Positions 1-11,762 of a DNA stretch of 64,000 nt are shown one piece after another (positions within the stretch are counted from its first letter, which is position 1; the number at the start of each line of letters is the position of its first letter). The translations under genes and the position numbers were made by a program. Below the pieces are notes generated by a model. That model saw nothing but the letters and a program-made list of their open reading frames with translations. It was not told the DNA's origin and ran no database searches. The stretch is taken from positions 93,634,897-93,698,896 of the forward strand of contig OX638370.1 in NCBI GenBank assembly GCA_951812925.1, written 5' to 3'. The DNA is from Calliopum simillimum (Eukaryota; Arthropoda; Insecta; Diptera; Lauxaniidae).

Positions 1-628
1 TTATTGCTCGCCAAATATCTGCTCCAATTGGTTGCTGGGTTTGTTGTCTGTCATCTAATTCCCTTTTTAACTTTTAACTTGACCAAACTTTTGCTACATC
101 TATTTTTATTTGTCCCACCGGTTTTCCGCCCCAAGTAAAACCTTAACGACGTTTTATACTGATCTTATTCCAAAGCACATCAAACTTTTTCCAGATTTAT
201 TTAATCTTTCTACAGATCTAATTAGGCCTTGTAAAAAATACTTCAGCACCTAGAGCACCAATCTTTATAAAATTCGTATATGGCTATTTCCTCAAAAACA
301 AACCGAAATTTCCAATAGAAAAAAACACGAAAAAGAATGTTATTTTTTGGGGATGCAAATACTTCGAATAGTTTATAACTGTCATTACAAAAGTAAAAAA
401 AATTAGAAATCATCTGAAACTAAGTTTCCTGGCATTTAAAATCAAATTTTCTACGGTAAGATTACACAGTGAAGCAAAAACATTCTTTTTTGTGCTTTTA
501 GTTGAGAATATCTCAAGAACCGTACAAGATATAACACTTCCAAGACCGAATTCGGAATAACCAAAGACATCAGAAATGACTATTATTGTTCTGTTTCGCT
601 GTAAATATATCATACTGAAATTTTTTTT
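1..628. other. AT-rich intron DNA, nothing recognised
   Basis: Part of the grh intron that enters from the left edge. I see no exon, transposon end or tandem structure. A single ACCGGTTTT at 117-125 resembles half of a Grh site, but isolated occurrences are expected by chance. Confidence 0.6.
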
Positions 629-1149
629 ACACCCTACATCTAGGGTAAATTCACTTTGTCCTTCTGTTTGTAACGCAGGGAAGGAGACGCGGCAGGTATA
701 GAAAAGTATATATATTCTTGATCAGCGTCACCTCCTGAGTCGATCCGTCTGTCTGTCTGGCTGGCTGTGTATGGAAATATTTTTCACGGGAAAACTAAGC
801 AAGATAACTCAATGAAATTTGGTACATTGGTGGATTGAAAATGAGCAAAATCGGTCAACGGACACGCCTACCGTCCATACAAAAAATATATTCAAAATGC
901 AACTTTAGGAGTATAAATACTACGAATTATAAGCGCAAGTTCTGCGAATTCGGACAAGAGCGTTTTTTGAGATAGTCGAACTACATATATTTTACTCAGA
1001 CACTAAGAAGTATAAATGCAAGCTCTGAGCAAAAAATTTGGTGAACTCGGTCAAGAGGGCGTGGCACCTCCGATATAAGCAAAATTTTCAAAATACTGAA
1101 CTGTAGGGTATTTAATGTTCAGCCAAGCCAAAGGTTACACCCTTACTAG
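629..1149 (+). mobile_element. Helentron/DINE-1-like element, copy 1
   Basis: It starts ACCCTACATCTAGGGT after a T-run and ends CCTTACTAG followed by T. It carries the family core TTCTTGATCAGCGTCACC and one to two of the tandem units containing GGGCGTGGCACCTCC. The subterminal inverted repeat is CCCTACA near the start and TGTAGGG at about 1102-1108. The 3' hairpin of the better copies is degraded here (AGCCAAGCC). It is non-coding and would need a rolling-circle replicase supplied elsewhere. Confidence 0.8.
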
Positions 1150-1309
1150 TTTTTGGTGCATTTTGATTAATTTATACGGTTTTTTTGTAAGTAAAGTGTT
1201 ACACATAGCTTAGTTGTTGGGATGATTTTAAAGGCAAATTAATGCTTAAGATAATAATAATTTCAACCTTTGTAAATGGTTTAATATGATTTCAAAAAAA
1301 ATTACAGGT

Positions 1310-2230
1310 TGATTCAGAAAAAGTTTATTTTGGTTAAAAGCAAAATTTATTTGATTTGGATAAAGTTTAATTTGATTTGGAGAAAGGTTAATTTGAACTG
1401 GAAAAAGGTTAATTTGATTTAAAAAAGGTTTTATTTGATTTGACGAAAAATGGTAGATTAATTTAATTTACACAAGTTTAATTTGATTTGGAAAGGGTTA
1501 GTTTGATCTGGAAAAATATTAATTTGCTTTGTAAAAGTTTTAATTTGATTTGGAAAAATGGTAGGTTAATTTGATTCAGAAAAAAATTATGATGGTTTAG
1601 AGTAAAATTAATTTGATTTTTGTAAAGTTTAATTTGATTTTTGTAAAGTTTAATTTGATCTGGAAAAAAGATAATTTGATTTGTAAAAGAATTTATTTGA
1701 TTTGGGAAAAATGGCAGATTAATTTAATTTAGAAAAATTTAATTTGGTTTGTAAAAAGGTTAATTTGATTTGGGAAAGGTTAATTTGATCTGGAAAAAGG
1801 TTTATCTAATCTGGAAAATTGTGAATTTGCTTTGTAAAAGGTTTAATTTGGTTTGGATAAATGGCAAATTAATTTAATTTAGGAAAAGTTTAATTTGATT
1901 TGTGAAAAGGTAAATTTAATTTGTGAAAAGGTCAATTTTCTTTGTAAAAGGTTAAACTTGATTTGGGAACAAGGTTAATTTGACCAGGAAAAAGGCTTAA
2001 TTTGATTTGGAAAAATGACAGCTTAGTGTGATTCAGATATAGTTAAATATGATTTGAAAAAAAGGTTCATTTGAGCTGGAAAAAGGTCAATTTTATTTGT
2101 AAAAGGTTAAGTTTAATTTAGAAAAGTTTATTATAATTTGAAGAAATGTTAATATAATGTACCAAAAGTTTAATTTGATTTGGTAAAAGGTAATTTTGAA
2201 TCAACTTAATTTGATTTAGAAAAGATTTAG
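1310..2230. repeat. degenerate minisatellite (TTAATTTGATTTGGAAAA type)
   Basis: About 920 bp is built almost wholly from variants of GGTTAATTTGATTTGGAAAA, spaced roughly 18-50 bp, with longer composite units that include ATGGCAGATTAATTTAATTT. It is very A/T rich, has no coding content and drifts strongly between units, so it is old or freely evolving. Confidence 0.85.
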
Positions 2231-4742
2231 CTTGGATTGGCAAAGCTGTAGGTATTAAAAAATATATTCTAATCTGAGAGCAATCTCTTAAAAGTGTAAT
2301 AATGCAAGTCCCCATCACGGTGCTATTTTTTGCTCATCACTGTGAAATATCTTTGCTAAACTGAGTACGTTTTTTTTTTGGCATCATCATTTTAACGACT
2401 TCTTTTGTGTAGACCCCCCTTTGATTGCAACTTAAAGTTCTTCTACATTCTATAAATTGGCATGTAAAAGAATGTTTTCTGACTTTAATCACTTAATTAG
2501 ACATCTGCAACAAACTGTAAAGCTACAAGTCTAATGATGACTTTGTATATTTTTTACTAATCCACGATCCAGTATCTGTCTACAAACAGTAAAAGTATAA
2601 AAAATATATACAGTTTATTACAAATGCAAGTTCCAATTACAATTCAATTCAATTCATCGGAAACGAATATGAAAACTCGTCATAACTTTTCACTCAGACG
2701 TCATGTTACTTTGGATATGCGAGTCGTCGTCGTCGCATTGACAGACGACGCAGACAATGCAGACGTAATTTGTGATTTTAGCCAGATTAGTGCGCGACAA
2801 CGACGACTACTTTATCTCCTCTAACACATGGAAACAGGCTATACCTGTGTGCGTCACTTGTCTTGCGTCGTTGCGCTGTGACTCTTGCGACGAATTCGTT
2901 GATTTGCACGGACTTTCGAAAATCAAGGTAATTGTGGTGGTCAGCGATATAAAAATGGCATTACACGCATGCGCTCAAGGAACTTTTTCCGCTAATAATT
3001 ATAATGCGCCCTATTTATGACGCTAATTGAACTGAACGGTGGTGGTGGTTAGCGGTGAAACAATGGAAAAAACCCACAGTCAGTTGACTGACGCGCCAGC
3101 CACTCTTAATGGCATTTCAATGTCGTTTTTTGGCATGTGAATCATCGAATCATTCAAAAAATTCCCCAAATCTAAAAGGATTTCCTTACACATTCTCATG
3201 CTGCTGAACGATGAAAATGAAATTGATGAAACTCTCAAGGACGCATGTAGCTTGTTCTTGGTCGTTTTAATCAAATTATGACGCAGTTTTTAGCAAAACA
3301 ACAACAGCAATAAATGTTTCATTAAAATTTTTTTTACTTAAAAACTGAAAAAATTTCCGCGTAGAACATTATTAACGCTCGCTCTTGTGTCTGCCTGCCT
3401 GCCTGCAAAAGTGTCAATTTATTTAAAATTAAAAATTAAAATTTTATTTTTTATTTTATTGCTCAGTTTGTTTTATTTTAATGCTGTTTTTGTTGTTGTT
3501 GTTGTTGTTATTTAAATAATAAAATTCAATGAATCTCTTAAGAAATGTTGTTGTTGTTTTTATTATGACGTTAACTTGGGGCATTTAAATGGCGACTTTT
3601 CGTCGATTGCAGCAACAAAACCATCAACAACAAAATAAATAAAAATTTTAATTTCATCACATCGCCCACTGTCGTAGTTAATATTGAATTTTTTCCTCTT
3701 AAATTTTTTATTTTATTTCAAATTGGTAACTTAAACAATCCATTTTTATGGTCAAATTCTTTGTTAAATCAACGAATCGCAGCAAATTCGAATTTTAATG
3801 GGAAACCTTTGACATTTTGAACAAAATCGAAATTTTGACAATATCATGTGTTATCGTTGTTGTTGTTGTTGTTGCTGTTGTTATTCTTTGTCTGTTTTTT
3901 TTTAACAAAATGAGACGCAGATAAAAAATTTGAATTAAAACTTATTAGTATTCACAATTTTTTGTCATTTCTGTTAATGTTTCACAATAATTCAAGCGAA
4001 CTAAACAAAATAAAAGATAAAAAAATAAAAAGTTTATGAAAAAAAATTAATAAATTTAAAACAGCAATAAAAATGTTTGTTTTAAAAGGCAGCCATTTTA
4101 AATACATTTTTTAAAGTACAAGCAGATACAGTTTAAAAAAAAAAAAAAAAACCCAAGAGATACAAATTTTCCACGTAACTATTAAATTTCATACTTGGAA
4201 GAATACTCGTAATTGCGGCAGCATCAGAATTTCAATTTCAAGTAAAAACGCAGCAGCTCTGTTTTGGTGTCCTTCAAACTGTGTATAGCCACAATCAATC
4301 ACTAGCAATCATTGACAAAAACTACTGAAAGCATTTTTTCCTGATTTTTTTATCTTTTTTTTTAATTTTCAACAAATTTTCAAGCAACATAATTTATCAT
4401 TAATTGCGACGTAATTAAGAAAAAACATTAAAGTTTTCGTTGGTGTCGAAAAACTGTAAAGTAACTTTAACCCATTGTGAGCCATAATTTTGTATTTTTG
4501 TTGGTGATAAGCAGAGGAGTGCAATCACCGATTTTTTGGAAAAATACGGCTAAGTACAAATTCTTTTTAAAGGTTTCCTACTGCAAGTTAAACCTATATC
4601 AAATCTTATTAATCTTTTTTATAATTATTTATATAACTAAATCCCTTTGAAGCCAAATAAATCTTTCCCAAATCAAATTAAACGTCTTTGAAATCAGTTT
4701 AACCTTTATGACAAATTAAACTTTTTACAAGGATATTAATAA
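2231..4742. other. intron DNA, mostly unique; GTT/AAC microsatellites
   Basis: No gene is seen. About 2620-3300 is GC-richer and free of recognised repeats, with CGTCGTCGTCGC near 2727. (GTT)n tracts lie near 3490-3510 and 3858-3880, and long A or T runs are common. The GC-richer part is a candidate regulatory island, by composition only. Confidence 0.55.
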
Positions 4743-5069
4743 TTACACTGACAAAAGAGTATGTTTCCCTCACAGAAATATATTTGATTCAACATTCTAA
4801 AACATATTTGTTAATAGTTAACAAACTTCAGTAAATATTAATATGACTTTAATTGAACCTGGAAATATTATTGATTGGGTCAAAAATGATATCTGTTTGA
4901 TGGAATGTGAATGTGCGGGTCAAATATTTGCTATAACTTAAAAAAAAGAACCTTGTCTGGGATTCGAATAAACTCTCCCAGGATACAAAAAAAAAAATAA
5001 AACAATTAAAAAATGTTTGTTGAATTTTTTGTTTAAAATTAATTTAAATTACAAATGTAGATAAAGTTA

Positions 5070-5136
5070 GCTGAATATATAAGAAGTTCGACTGATAACC
5101 TGGGGAAATATGTTCGAATCCCAGACAAGAAAGTTT
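5070..5136 (+). other. tRNA-like A/B-box sequence
   Basis: TTAGCTGAATATATAAG resembles a degenerate A box, and GTTCGAATCCCAG is a good B box, about 45 bases apart and followed by a run of T that could end Pol III transcription. The stems do not fold into a credible tRNA, so this is not called a tRNA gene. A similar arrangement occurs at 6848-6930, and a reversed B-box copy (CTGGGATTCGAATA) near 4957. Confidence 0.4.
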
Positions 5137-5209
5137 TTTTTTAATTAATTATTTATTAGATTTACTTTGATTGACTTTATGATTCGAAAGAACTTTTTTA
5201 GATTTCAAT

Positions 5210-6719
5210 ATATATATATTAGAGAGGATCAAAGTTTTTTCCCACTTACTTTCATTCAGTTTCGGATTCTCCGTTAAAATCTAAGTTAAAAACTCCTTGG
5301 GACCATATATCTGCGGTGAATTTCGACTCAGCCAAAAATCGTTTGAAGTTTTGGGTTTCTTTCGCTGTTGCGAGATTGTCTTTGATAATTTATAACTTCC
5401 GAACAACTTGTTGTATTGCTATGATTTTAGCACCGTTAGAAAGGTGTTGTTGCGTAGTATCAACGCTTTGGCTAATTTATTGAAAAAAAAAATCTGGTTC
5501 AAAAGTTATGACCTTTTGAATGAAAATATATAAAAACTTTATACAAAATGTACCAAAAATTTCATCTGTTTTTAAAAAAAAATATACTTTTAAATTTTTT
5601 TTATAGTGTATAAAAAGGCCTATCTAGAGAGGGTCTACTTATCCAGATACGGCTAGGCATTTCAAAGTTATGACCTTTTGAATAAAGACAAATACAAACT
5701 TCATACAAAGTATATTAGAAATTTAATCTTCCAAAAACAAAAAAACCGTTATTTTTTAATTTTTTTCTATAGCTCATTAAAAGGCTTTTTCAACACAGTT
5801 CTGTTCTATAAGATACGGCAAGAAATTCCAAAACTATGACATTTTGAATCAAAGCATACATTTTCTCTATAGTACTTGATTTTTCGTACTTTGAGCCATT
5901 ATAGCACCGCTTAATGACCCAACTTCAAAAAATCCTTTGGCGGTTTTTTTCTACTAATTAATGGTAATCGAAAGTGCTACACAAGAACTCATAAAAAAAA
6001 AAAAAAAATTTTTTTTTGTTCAACTTTGTTTAAAACATTTTTTCACTCAGCAGTTCTCATCTGCTCTCATTCAAAATGTCATAACTTTGGAATTGCTAGC
6101 CGTATCTTAAAGAACAAGACTGCGTTGGAAAGGTGTTTTAATGAGCTATAGAAAAAAATTCAAAAATAACGGTTTTCTTTTTCTAGGAAGATTAAATTTC
6201 TAATATACTTTTTATGAAGTTTTTATCTGTCTTCATTCAAACGGTCATAACTTTGAAATGACTAGCTGTATCTAGATGAATAGACCCTCTCTAGGTAGGT
6301 CTTTTTATACACTATAAAAAAAATTTAAAAGTATATTTTTTTTTAAATAAACATAAAATTTTTGGTACATTTTGAATAAAGTTTTTAAATATTTTCATTC
6401 AAAAGGTCATAACTCTTGAACCAGATATTTTTTTTCAATAAATTAGCCAAAGCGTTGATACTACGCAACAACACCTTTCTAACGGTGCTAAAATCATAGC
6501 AATACAACAAGTTGTTCGGAAGTTATAAATTATCAAAGACAATCTCGCAACAGCGAAAGAAACCCAAAACTTCAAACGATTTTTGGCTGAGTCGAAATTC
6601 ACCGCAGATATATGGTCCCAAGGAGTTTTTAACTTAGATTTTAACGGAGAATCCGAAACTGAATGAAAGTAAGTGGAAAAATTTGGCTTGGAACAAATTG
6701 ATCCTCTCTAATATATATA
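5210..6719. repeat. long palindrome P1 (fold-back element, arms about 650 bp)
   Basis: The left end TATTAGAGAGGATCAA is matched by TTGATCCTCTCTAATA on the right. The match continues inwards to about 5856 and 6064, leaving a loop of about 210 bp around an A-run/T-run centre near 5993-6018. Each arm contains three tandem units of about 162-166 bp, each with a motif like AAAGTTATGACCTTTTGAA (5505, 5667, 5833). The right arm has about 13 extra bases near 6685. No coding frame is present. Confidence 0.9.
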
Positions 6720-6847
6720 GAACATCTTTTCTTATTATATCATTCTGACTGTTTAGCTGTAAGGTTCAGTAATTTACATTCGGCCATTGCGTCATCGCTA
6801 TACATGGATTCCCTCTTACGATTGCAATGAACCAAGGTTACAAATGT

Positions 6848-6930
6848 AGCTGGTAAATATATGGTATCATCTAGCAAAGAACAAAACGCCCTGAAGGAAT
6901 GAGTTCGATCCCCACACAGACAAGATTTTT
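6848..6930 (+). other. tRNA-like A/B-box sequence
   Basis: GTAGCTGGTAAATATATGG is A-box-like. GAGTTCGATCCCC is a close B-box match and is followed by ACACAGACAAG and T-rich DNA, the same order as at 5070-5136. This suggests a tRNA-derived SINE head or repeated pseudo-promoter. No anticodon stem can be drawn with confidence. Confidence 0.4.
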
Positions 6931-7449
6931 ATTTTTTATTTTTTTGCTAATGTGGCGAGTGTGTTAAATTTTCAGAGAAGAGTTTTTTTTTTAATTTACA
7001 ACAAATATTTTGTTTTATGATGTCGCCGTGATCCTGTTGCCATGTTAGTTCCTAATTAATAAAAAAATGTATGGTAATAAAGGTCTTTAGATTCAAACAT
7101 ATATTTGGTAATTGTTAACGAATATACGGTTGAACCAATAGTATTGTTCAAATATGCCGTTCATTAAATAATGTCAAACATTCGATTCGCCTATATCAAA
7201 TATATCATTTGTTAATTATTACCAAATTTTGGTGCATATTGTTTTCTCAGTGTAAATGATTTCATTGAACTTTTTTTTATTTTGCGGTGTTCGAATAAAT
7301 ATGAATAAAGAGCCATCGATAGTGGTACCCGACGGTTTACCCGAATCGACTTTCCCGACAACAATTTTCACGACATACTTCCCGACAAGCGTCAAGCAGA
7401 CACAATTTTTCTTTTTAACATACAACGTTACAGTTTGTTGAGATTCATA

Positions 7450-7830
7450 TAAGTTAATTTATTCTAAAATGTACCCCTGAGGAGTTATAGGGTAAAAACT
7501 GGCATTTTGCAAAAATCATTTTCTTGGGTCACCCTATCGTTTCAGAGAAAACTTTTTCAATGCAAACTTTTAGCTAATTGCATGAGCTTTCGAAGGGTGT
7601 ATTTAGTTTAAAATGCTTAAAAGGATTTCGCAAAATTCTGGATCTTTAAAGTTGATATTTTAAATTTGTTTTTCCTCTTTTTTGACTTTAGCAGCCATTT
7701 TGGTATGAAAAATGTTCCATTAGCATACCCCTATATAATTTTTTTTGGGAATTCTGGTTAAATTTCCTTTAATTTGGTAGTGCATTTGTAGTACCAGTTT
7801 TTTAATTTGAAGTCAAAAAAAAAACCTTTC
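7450..7830 (+). repeat. dispersed repeat family C, copy 1
   Basis: It shares an ordered series of motifs with 36088-36412, including TGGGTCACCCTA, AAAGTTGATATTTTAAATTT and a closing TTGTAGTACCA / TTGTCATACCA. No ends or coding content are recognised. Confidence 0.7.
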
Positions 7831-7999
7831 AAGAACAATCCGTTTGAAGGTTCCGCTATATAAGGCGCAGCGCGTGCTCCCTAAAATAGAAAATAGAAAA
7901 AAAAAAATTGGAAGTATCTACTTTGAAGGTCCAGAACTTTACAAGGACTTTTTTAAACCCTGTAACCAAATGTACTCTTGCACAGAGAAAACAACATTT

Positions 8000-9310
8000 A
8001 CAAAAGTGGCAGAAACGTGGTTATTTTAACAACGTTGCGACTCAAATTTTAAGCATGGCTCGTTCGTAGCAGTTTTAACAACGCACGTTTCTTAATGAGT
8101 TTTAACTACGTTCGTGAGTGATTTTACAACGTGCGCTGCTTAATAAAATACAAAAAAAAAAATGTTATTATTTTCTTAATTCTAATTTTTTCCTGTTAAC
8201 AACAACAAAACTGATATTATTTTCTTTTTCATTTTCAATTTTTGCTTTAACCCATATCGTACCAAAAATTTCAGAATTTGGTTTTTTTTTTTAATTTTTA
8301 TAATAAAAAGTTTAAGAGAGTAAAAAAAGTGGCGGAAAATAAGTTTGAGCCTCATCGAAAAATGTCCATATGAAAAACTGAAAATTTAAGATTGATGCTT
8401 TAACCCATTAATAGCAACTTCCCATACTATCATACAAAAAAAAAAAACTTGTTGGTTTTATGCCGCTAATGGACTTCAACAGCTGCTGTTTGTTTTTCTC
8501 TTAGGTATTTTACCCACAGTAGTGAAAAATAATTTTTAAACCATCACCTAATTCGGCGCTTTACATTACTCACCTTAGAAATCGTTGCTGCGGAAAATAA
8601 GTTTAGTTCTTTTTATTATTAATCTATTCTGTTTGGGTATTGTCCACATTTGATAGATTTTAATATTTTTGACTAATTTTCAAAAAAGATTCCAAAAACA
8701 TGATTTCGCTTTGGCGCCCATTTAACCTTTAAAATAGGGCGTGGCATGAAAAAAAAAATTTACAAAAAAGCTAATAGATTGGTCTTTAATATCAAAAACA
8801 TAAAACTTCGAGAATATAGATCTAGTACACCGATAAAAATTGGCAAACATAAGCAATTTTCGTGATTCGTTAACGTATCAAAGGTACGATATGCGTTAAA
8901 TAAATATTTTTCGTATATTTAAGTTTAATAAATATTTGTTGGTTTGGTATAAAGGAGATTTGAACCTAAAACCTGTCGTGTGATAGCTGCGGACGTTAAC
9001 GAACTCAGCCATCATTATCTGAAAGTCTATTTGTTTTGAAATTAGCTCTTACCACGTTTCATGGTGTTTTGACCACGTTTCGTTGCTGATTTGGATTTAA
9101 CAACGCTTGCAACCAGCGTTGCTAAATAAGTTTCAACCACGTTCGTGAGTGATTTAGCAAAGCACCATACAAACAAATATGATCTTGGAGCGTTGTTAAA
9201 TGCAAATCAGCAACGAAACGTATTTAAAACACTCGCTATCGTGGTAGAAACTCATTTAACAACGCAAGCTATGCTTTGTTTCTTCGCTATGCGTAGGAAA
9301 ATTTAACTCA
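8000..9310. repeat. TTTAACAACG repeat cluster with inner inverted-repeat element
   Basis: The flanks (8000-8150 and 9040-9270) are dense in variants of TTTAACAACG and CCACGTTCGTGAGTGATTT, in direct orientation. Between them, 8255-8900 is bounded by TTTAACCCATATCGTACC and its inverse GGTACGATATGCGTTAAA (17 of 18 matching), like a 646-bp element with terminal inverted repeats. No transposase frame is present. Confidence 0.55.
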
Positions 9311-9366
9311 TATTGCTTGCCAAGTGTCAATATGTGTTGCTTGTCTGAAACTATAAAATTTTTATA

Positions 9367-10253
9367 TCGGGTGTACAACTTAAAACCCGGAATTTGACGG
9401 TGGATGTCCGTACTAACAAATATCGTGAAAGCTCGAACTTTATATATATGTCATTTTGAAGGTACATTTGACAGCTGTCAAAATCAGTCAACAAAACAAT
9501 TTTATCTTGTGTGCATCATTATTATTTTTCACGATGAATAACTTCGAAAATTGGAGAAAAAGACAGCATTTGCGGGAGGTTCTGTTGGGTCATTTTTTTG
9601 CAAAGAAAACTGCTGCGGAAAGTCATAGTTTGCTTGTAGAAGTTTATGGGGACTATGCTCCAGCTGAATCAAGCTGTCGTCGACGGTTTAAAAGTGGTGA
9701 TTTTGATGTCGAAGACAAAGAACGTCCTGGTCAGGACCAGCTAGGTGTGATCCATTATAACTGTTGCCAGGTAGCCAAACCATTAATGCTCAACTCTATC
9801 GTCAACAATTGATCCGATTGAAGCAGAAAATCCAGGCAGAGCGGCCAACGTATGCGACCAGACACGAGTCAATCATTTTCCACCACGATAACGCTCGGCC
9901 ACATATTGCTGCCCCAGTCAAAAATTACCTGGAAAACAACGGATGGGAAATTTATACAAATTTTGCCTCACCCGCCTTATAGCCCAGACCTTGCACCATC
10001 AGACTACCATTTGTTCCGATCAATGCAGAATGCCCTATCAGGAATACGGTTCACTTAAGTTCAAGATATCGAAAATTGGCTCGATTCATTTTTGGCCGCC
10101 AAGCCGGCGCAATTTTTTTGGGATGGAATTCATAAATTGCCTGAAAGATGGGGAAATGTTGTGGCTTCCAATGGGCAATACTTTGAATAAAATATATTGT
10201 AACATTTTTCCACAATAAAGCATCAAATTTCGGTTTTTAAGTTGTACACCCAA
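9367..10253 (+). mobile_element. mariner element with internal deletion, both ends present
   Basis: An 887-bp element flanked by TA (9365-9366 and 10254-10255). Its ends are inverted repeats: GGGTGTACAACTTAAAA on the left and TTTTAAGTTGTACACCC on the right. It is a deletion derivative of a roughly 1.3-kb mariner and relies on transposase made elsewhere, if it still moves at all. Confidence 0.9.
9534..10196 (+). pseudogene. mariner transposase, deleted and frameshifted
   Basis: It opens with MNNFENWRKRQHLREVLLGH, the typical mariner N-terminal helix-turn-helix start, and continues to KERPGQ. It then jumps straight to DQLGVIHY, so the middle with the first catalytic Asp is missing. A frameshift follows near 9770. 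HHDNARPH supplies the second Asp. A 10-bp insertion near 9952-9961 shifts frame again before PHPPYSPDLAPSDYHLF with the third Asp (D,D34D-type mariner). The C-terminal WGNVVASNGQYFE ends just before the 3' inverted repeat. It is inactive. Confidence 0.9.
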
Positions 10254-11642
10254 TATTATTATACAGCTTATACTCCAAGATAAAGGTACCTAAGGCGCGT
10301 TTTTATGTTGATGTACCGTTGCACACAACTCTGTCAAACGTAAAGTTTTGAAATTCGTTTTTTAATAAGATATCAGATTCGTAATCAGTGACACCAAAAA
10401 CACCTGGAAAAAAAATTTCGTCTCGGAAATATAATGATATCGACTTCTGGCCAGCTTTTAAGAATTTTGAACAAATTTTATAAAAAAAATTTCAAAACAT
10501 AAAATATTTCATAAAAAATTACATAATTTTGCCAACTATTTGCGGAGTTTCTGCACTTATAAAATTACTTTTTTGGTGATATTTTTCACGTCAATTAAAC
10601 TTTATCTTTGCAACAAGAGCAACATAACTCAAAAAAAAGTCTTTTAAGAAGGTGCTAATTCCACAGAAGGTCAATTCAAAGTATTTCATATTAAAGGAAT
10701 ATTAGTTTTTGTTTCATTTTCATTTCATCGCTATGACGTTATTGAAATCTTTAGAAGTGTTTTACTCGAAATTTCGGTTTTTTCACTTATGACAGTCTTG
10801 CAGCAAACGAGTGATATGATTTTTCTCTCAAGTGTCACAGTATTTTCTTCAAAAAACATCAAAAAATGTAAAGGTATCAAAGCAATCAACTTTGAAGATA
10901 ACCAACTCATTGATTAGTGTGCCATAGGGGATTTGATAAAGACTCTTTTTCTGTGCTTTGTCGTAACTCTTTTATGTTACAAACGTCGTTAGCGTCGTTG
11001 GTGTATATGTATTTATCAAATCTTATAAGATTTCCCAATGGGCGCAGCCGTGGTCCATTAAACGGTTCATTAATATTAAAATTTTGACTTAAAAAAAAAA
11101 AAATAAATTGAAACACAGAAATCAAAATTCATCATCATTCGTTATTGACGACAGAAAAACCCTGCCCGCTGTTGCTGCTGCTGCTGCTGTTTGTTGCTGG
11201 TGGTAAGGTAAAGTCAACGATGCTGGTGCTGTTGATTGTCAAGCTGTTTGTTTGTTGTTGGTGTTTTGTTGTTGTTATTGTTGTTGTCTTCAGATGCTTG
11301 AGCCCTTCAAGACAAAAGCATTAAACTTGCGTAACTAAATATTTTTAACGAGATAAGAAGAAAAAACAAAAAAAAAAAAACAAAATAATTTTGTTTAAAT
11401 TAAAGCTTTCACGATTTCATTTTAATCTTAGGGCACCACAAATTTAAATCTATAATTAAATGTCAGGCTCTGATATGGAATTAATTCGAAATTAGTTGAG
11501 AATTAATTTGCAATTCAAATAAGTTGCGCATGCGCCACGGTAAGCGCCCGCTTCTCCCAATAGAACTGCCGCCTCTCTATGATCACATCATTCTCTCACA
11601 CAACAATTTGAAATCTCTCAAACTCAATTCAATTTCCCACAG
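10254..11642. other. intron DNA before exon a
   Basis: No exon or transposon is recognised. About 11150-11300 holds GCTGCTGCTG and GTTGTTGTT tracts typical of fly regulatory or intron DNA. The branch-point and pyrimidine region before exon a is 11580-11642. Confidence 0.55.
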
Positions 11643-11762
11643 GTCTTAGTTGTGCAGTCGCCATCACCATCCGAAATACAAATTAAAGAGCCACCACCTA
11701 GTCCTGGAAGTCCAACCAACGATAACATGTACGCCGGCGGCGGCACTCAAATTTACCTACAG
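11643..11762 (+). CDS. grh: grh exon a (window residues 1-40)
   Basis: The segment runs from the acceptor ending TTTCCCACAG to the donor GTGAGT and is exactly 120 bp, with phase 0 at both ends. It encodes 40 residues beginning VLVVQSPSPSEIQIKEPPPS and ending GGGTQIYLQ, a proline/serine-rich, probably disordered stretch ahead of the DNA-binding domain. It contains SPS and PPSPGSP motifs that could be proline-directed kinase targets (inference), and an IKEP motif that loosely resembles a sumoylation site. Reading into the following intron meets a stop after nine codons, which supports the donor. Because both borders are phase 0, skipping this exon would keep the frame, so it could be a cassette exon; grh isoforms in Drosophila are known to differ by exon inclusion upstream of the DNA-binding domain. 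Confidence 0.88.

Larger units (their letters stand above)
4743..7255. mobile_element. possible 2.5-kb element with TTACACTGA ends enclosing a palindrome
   Basis: The left end TTACACTGACAAAA and the reverse complement of the right end, TTACACTGAGAAAAC, differ at one base over 14. Inside lie AT-rich flanks with related GTTAACAA motifs, two tRNA-like B-box sequences pointing the same way, and the long palindrome at 5210-6719. No transposase frame is seen and no clear target duplication, so this may be two abutting short elements. Confidence 0.4.

Noticed and set aside
8940..9015. tRNA gene on the minus strand
   Set aside because: A- and B-box-like strings are present, but acceptor, D and anticodon stems do not pair convincingly.
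1..11642. Upstream grh coding exons
   Set aside because: No frame with splice borders and Grh-like (Gln-rich or conserved N-terminal) content was found; open frames here are repeat or chance.
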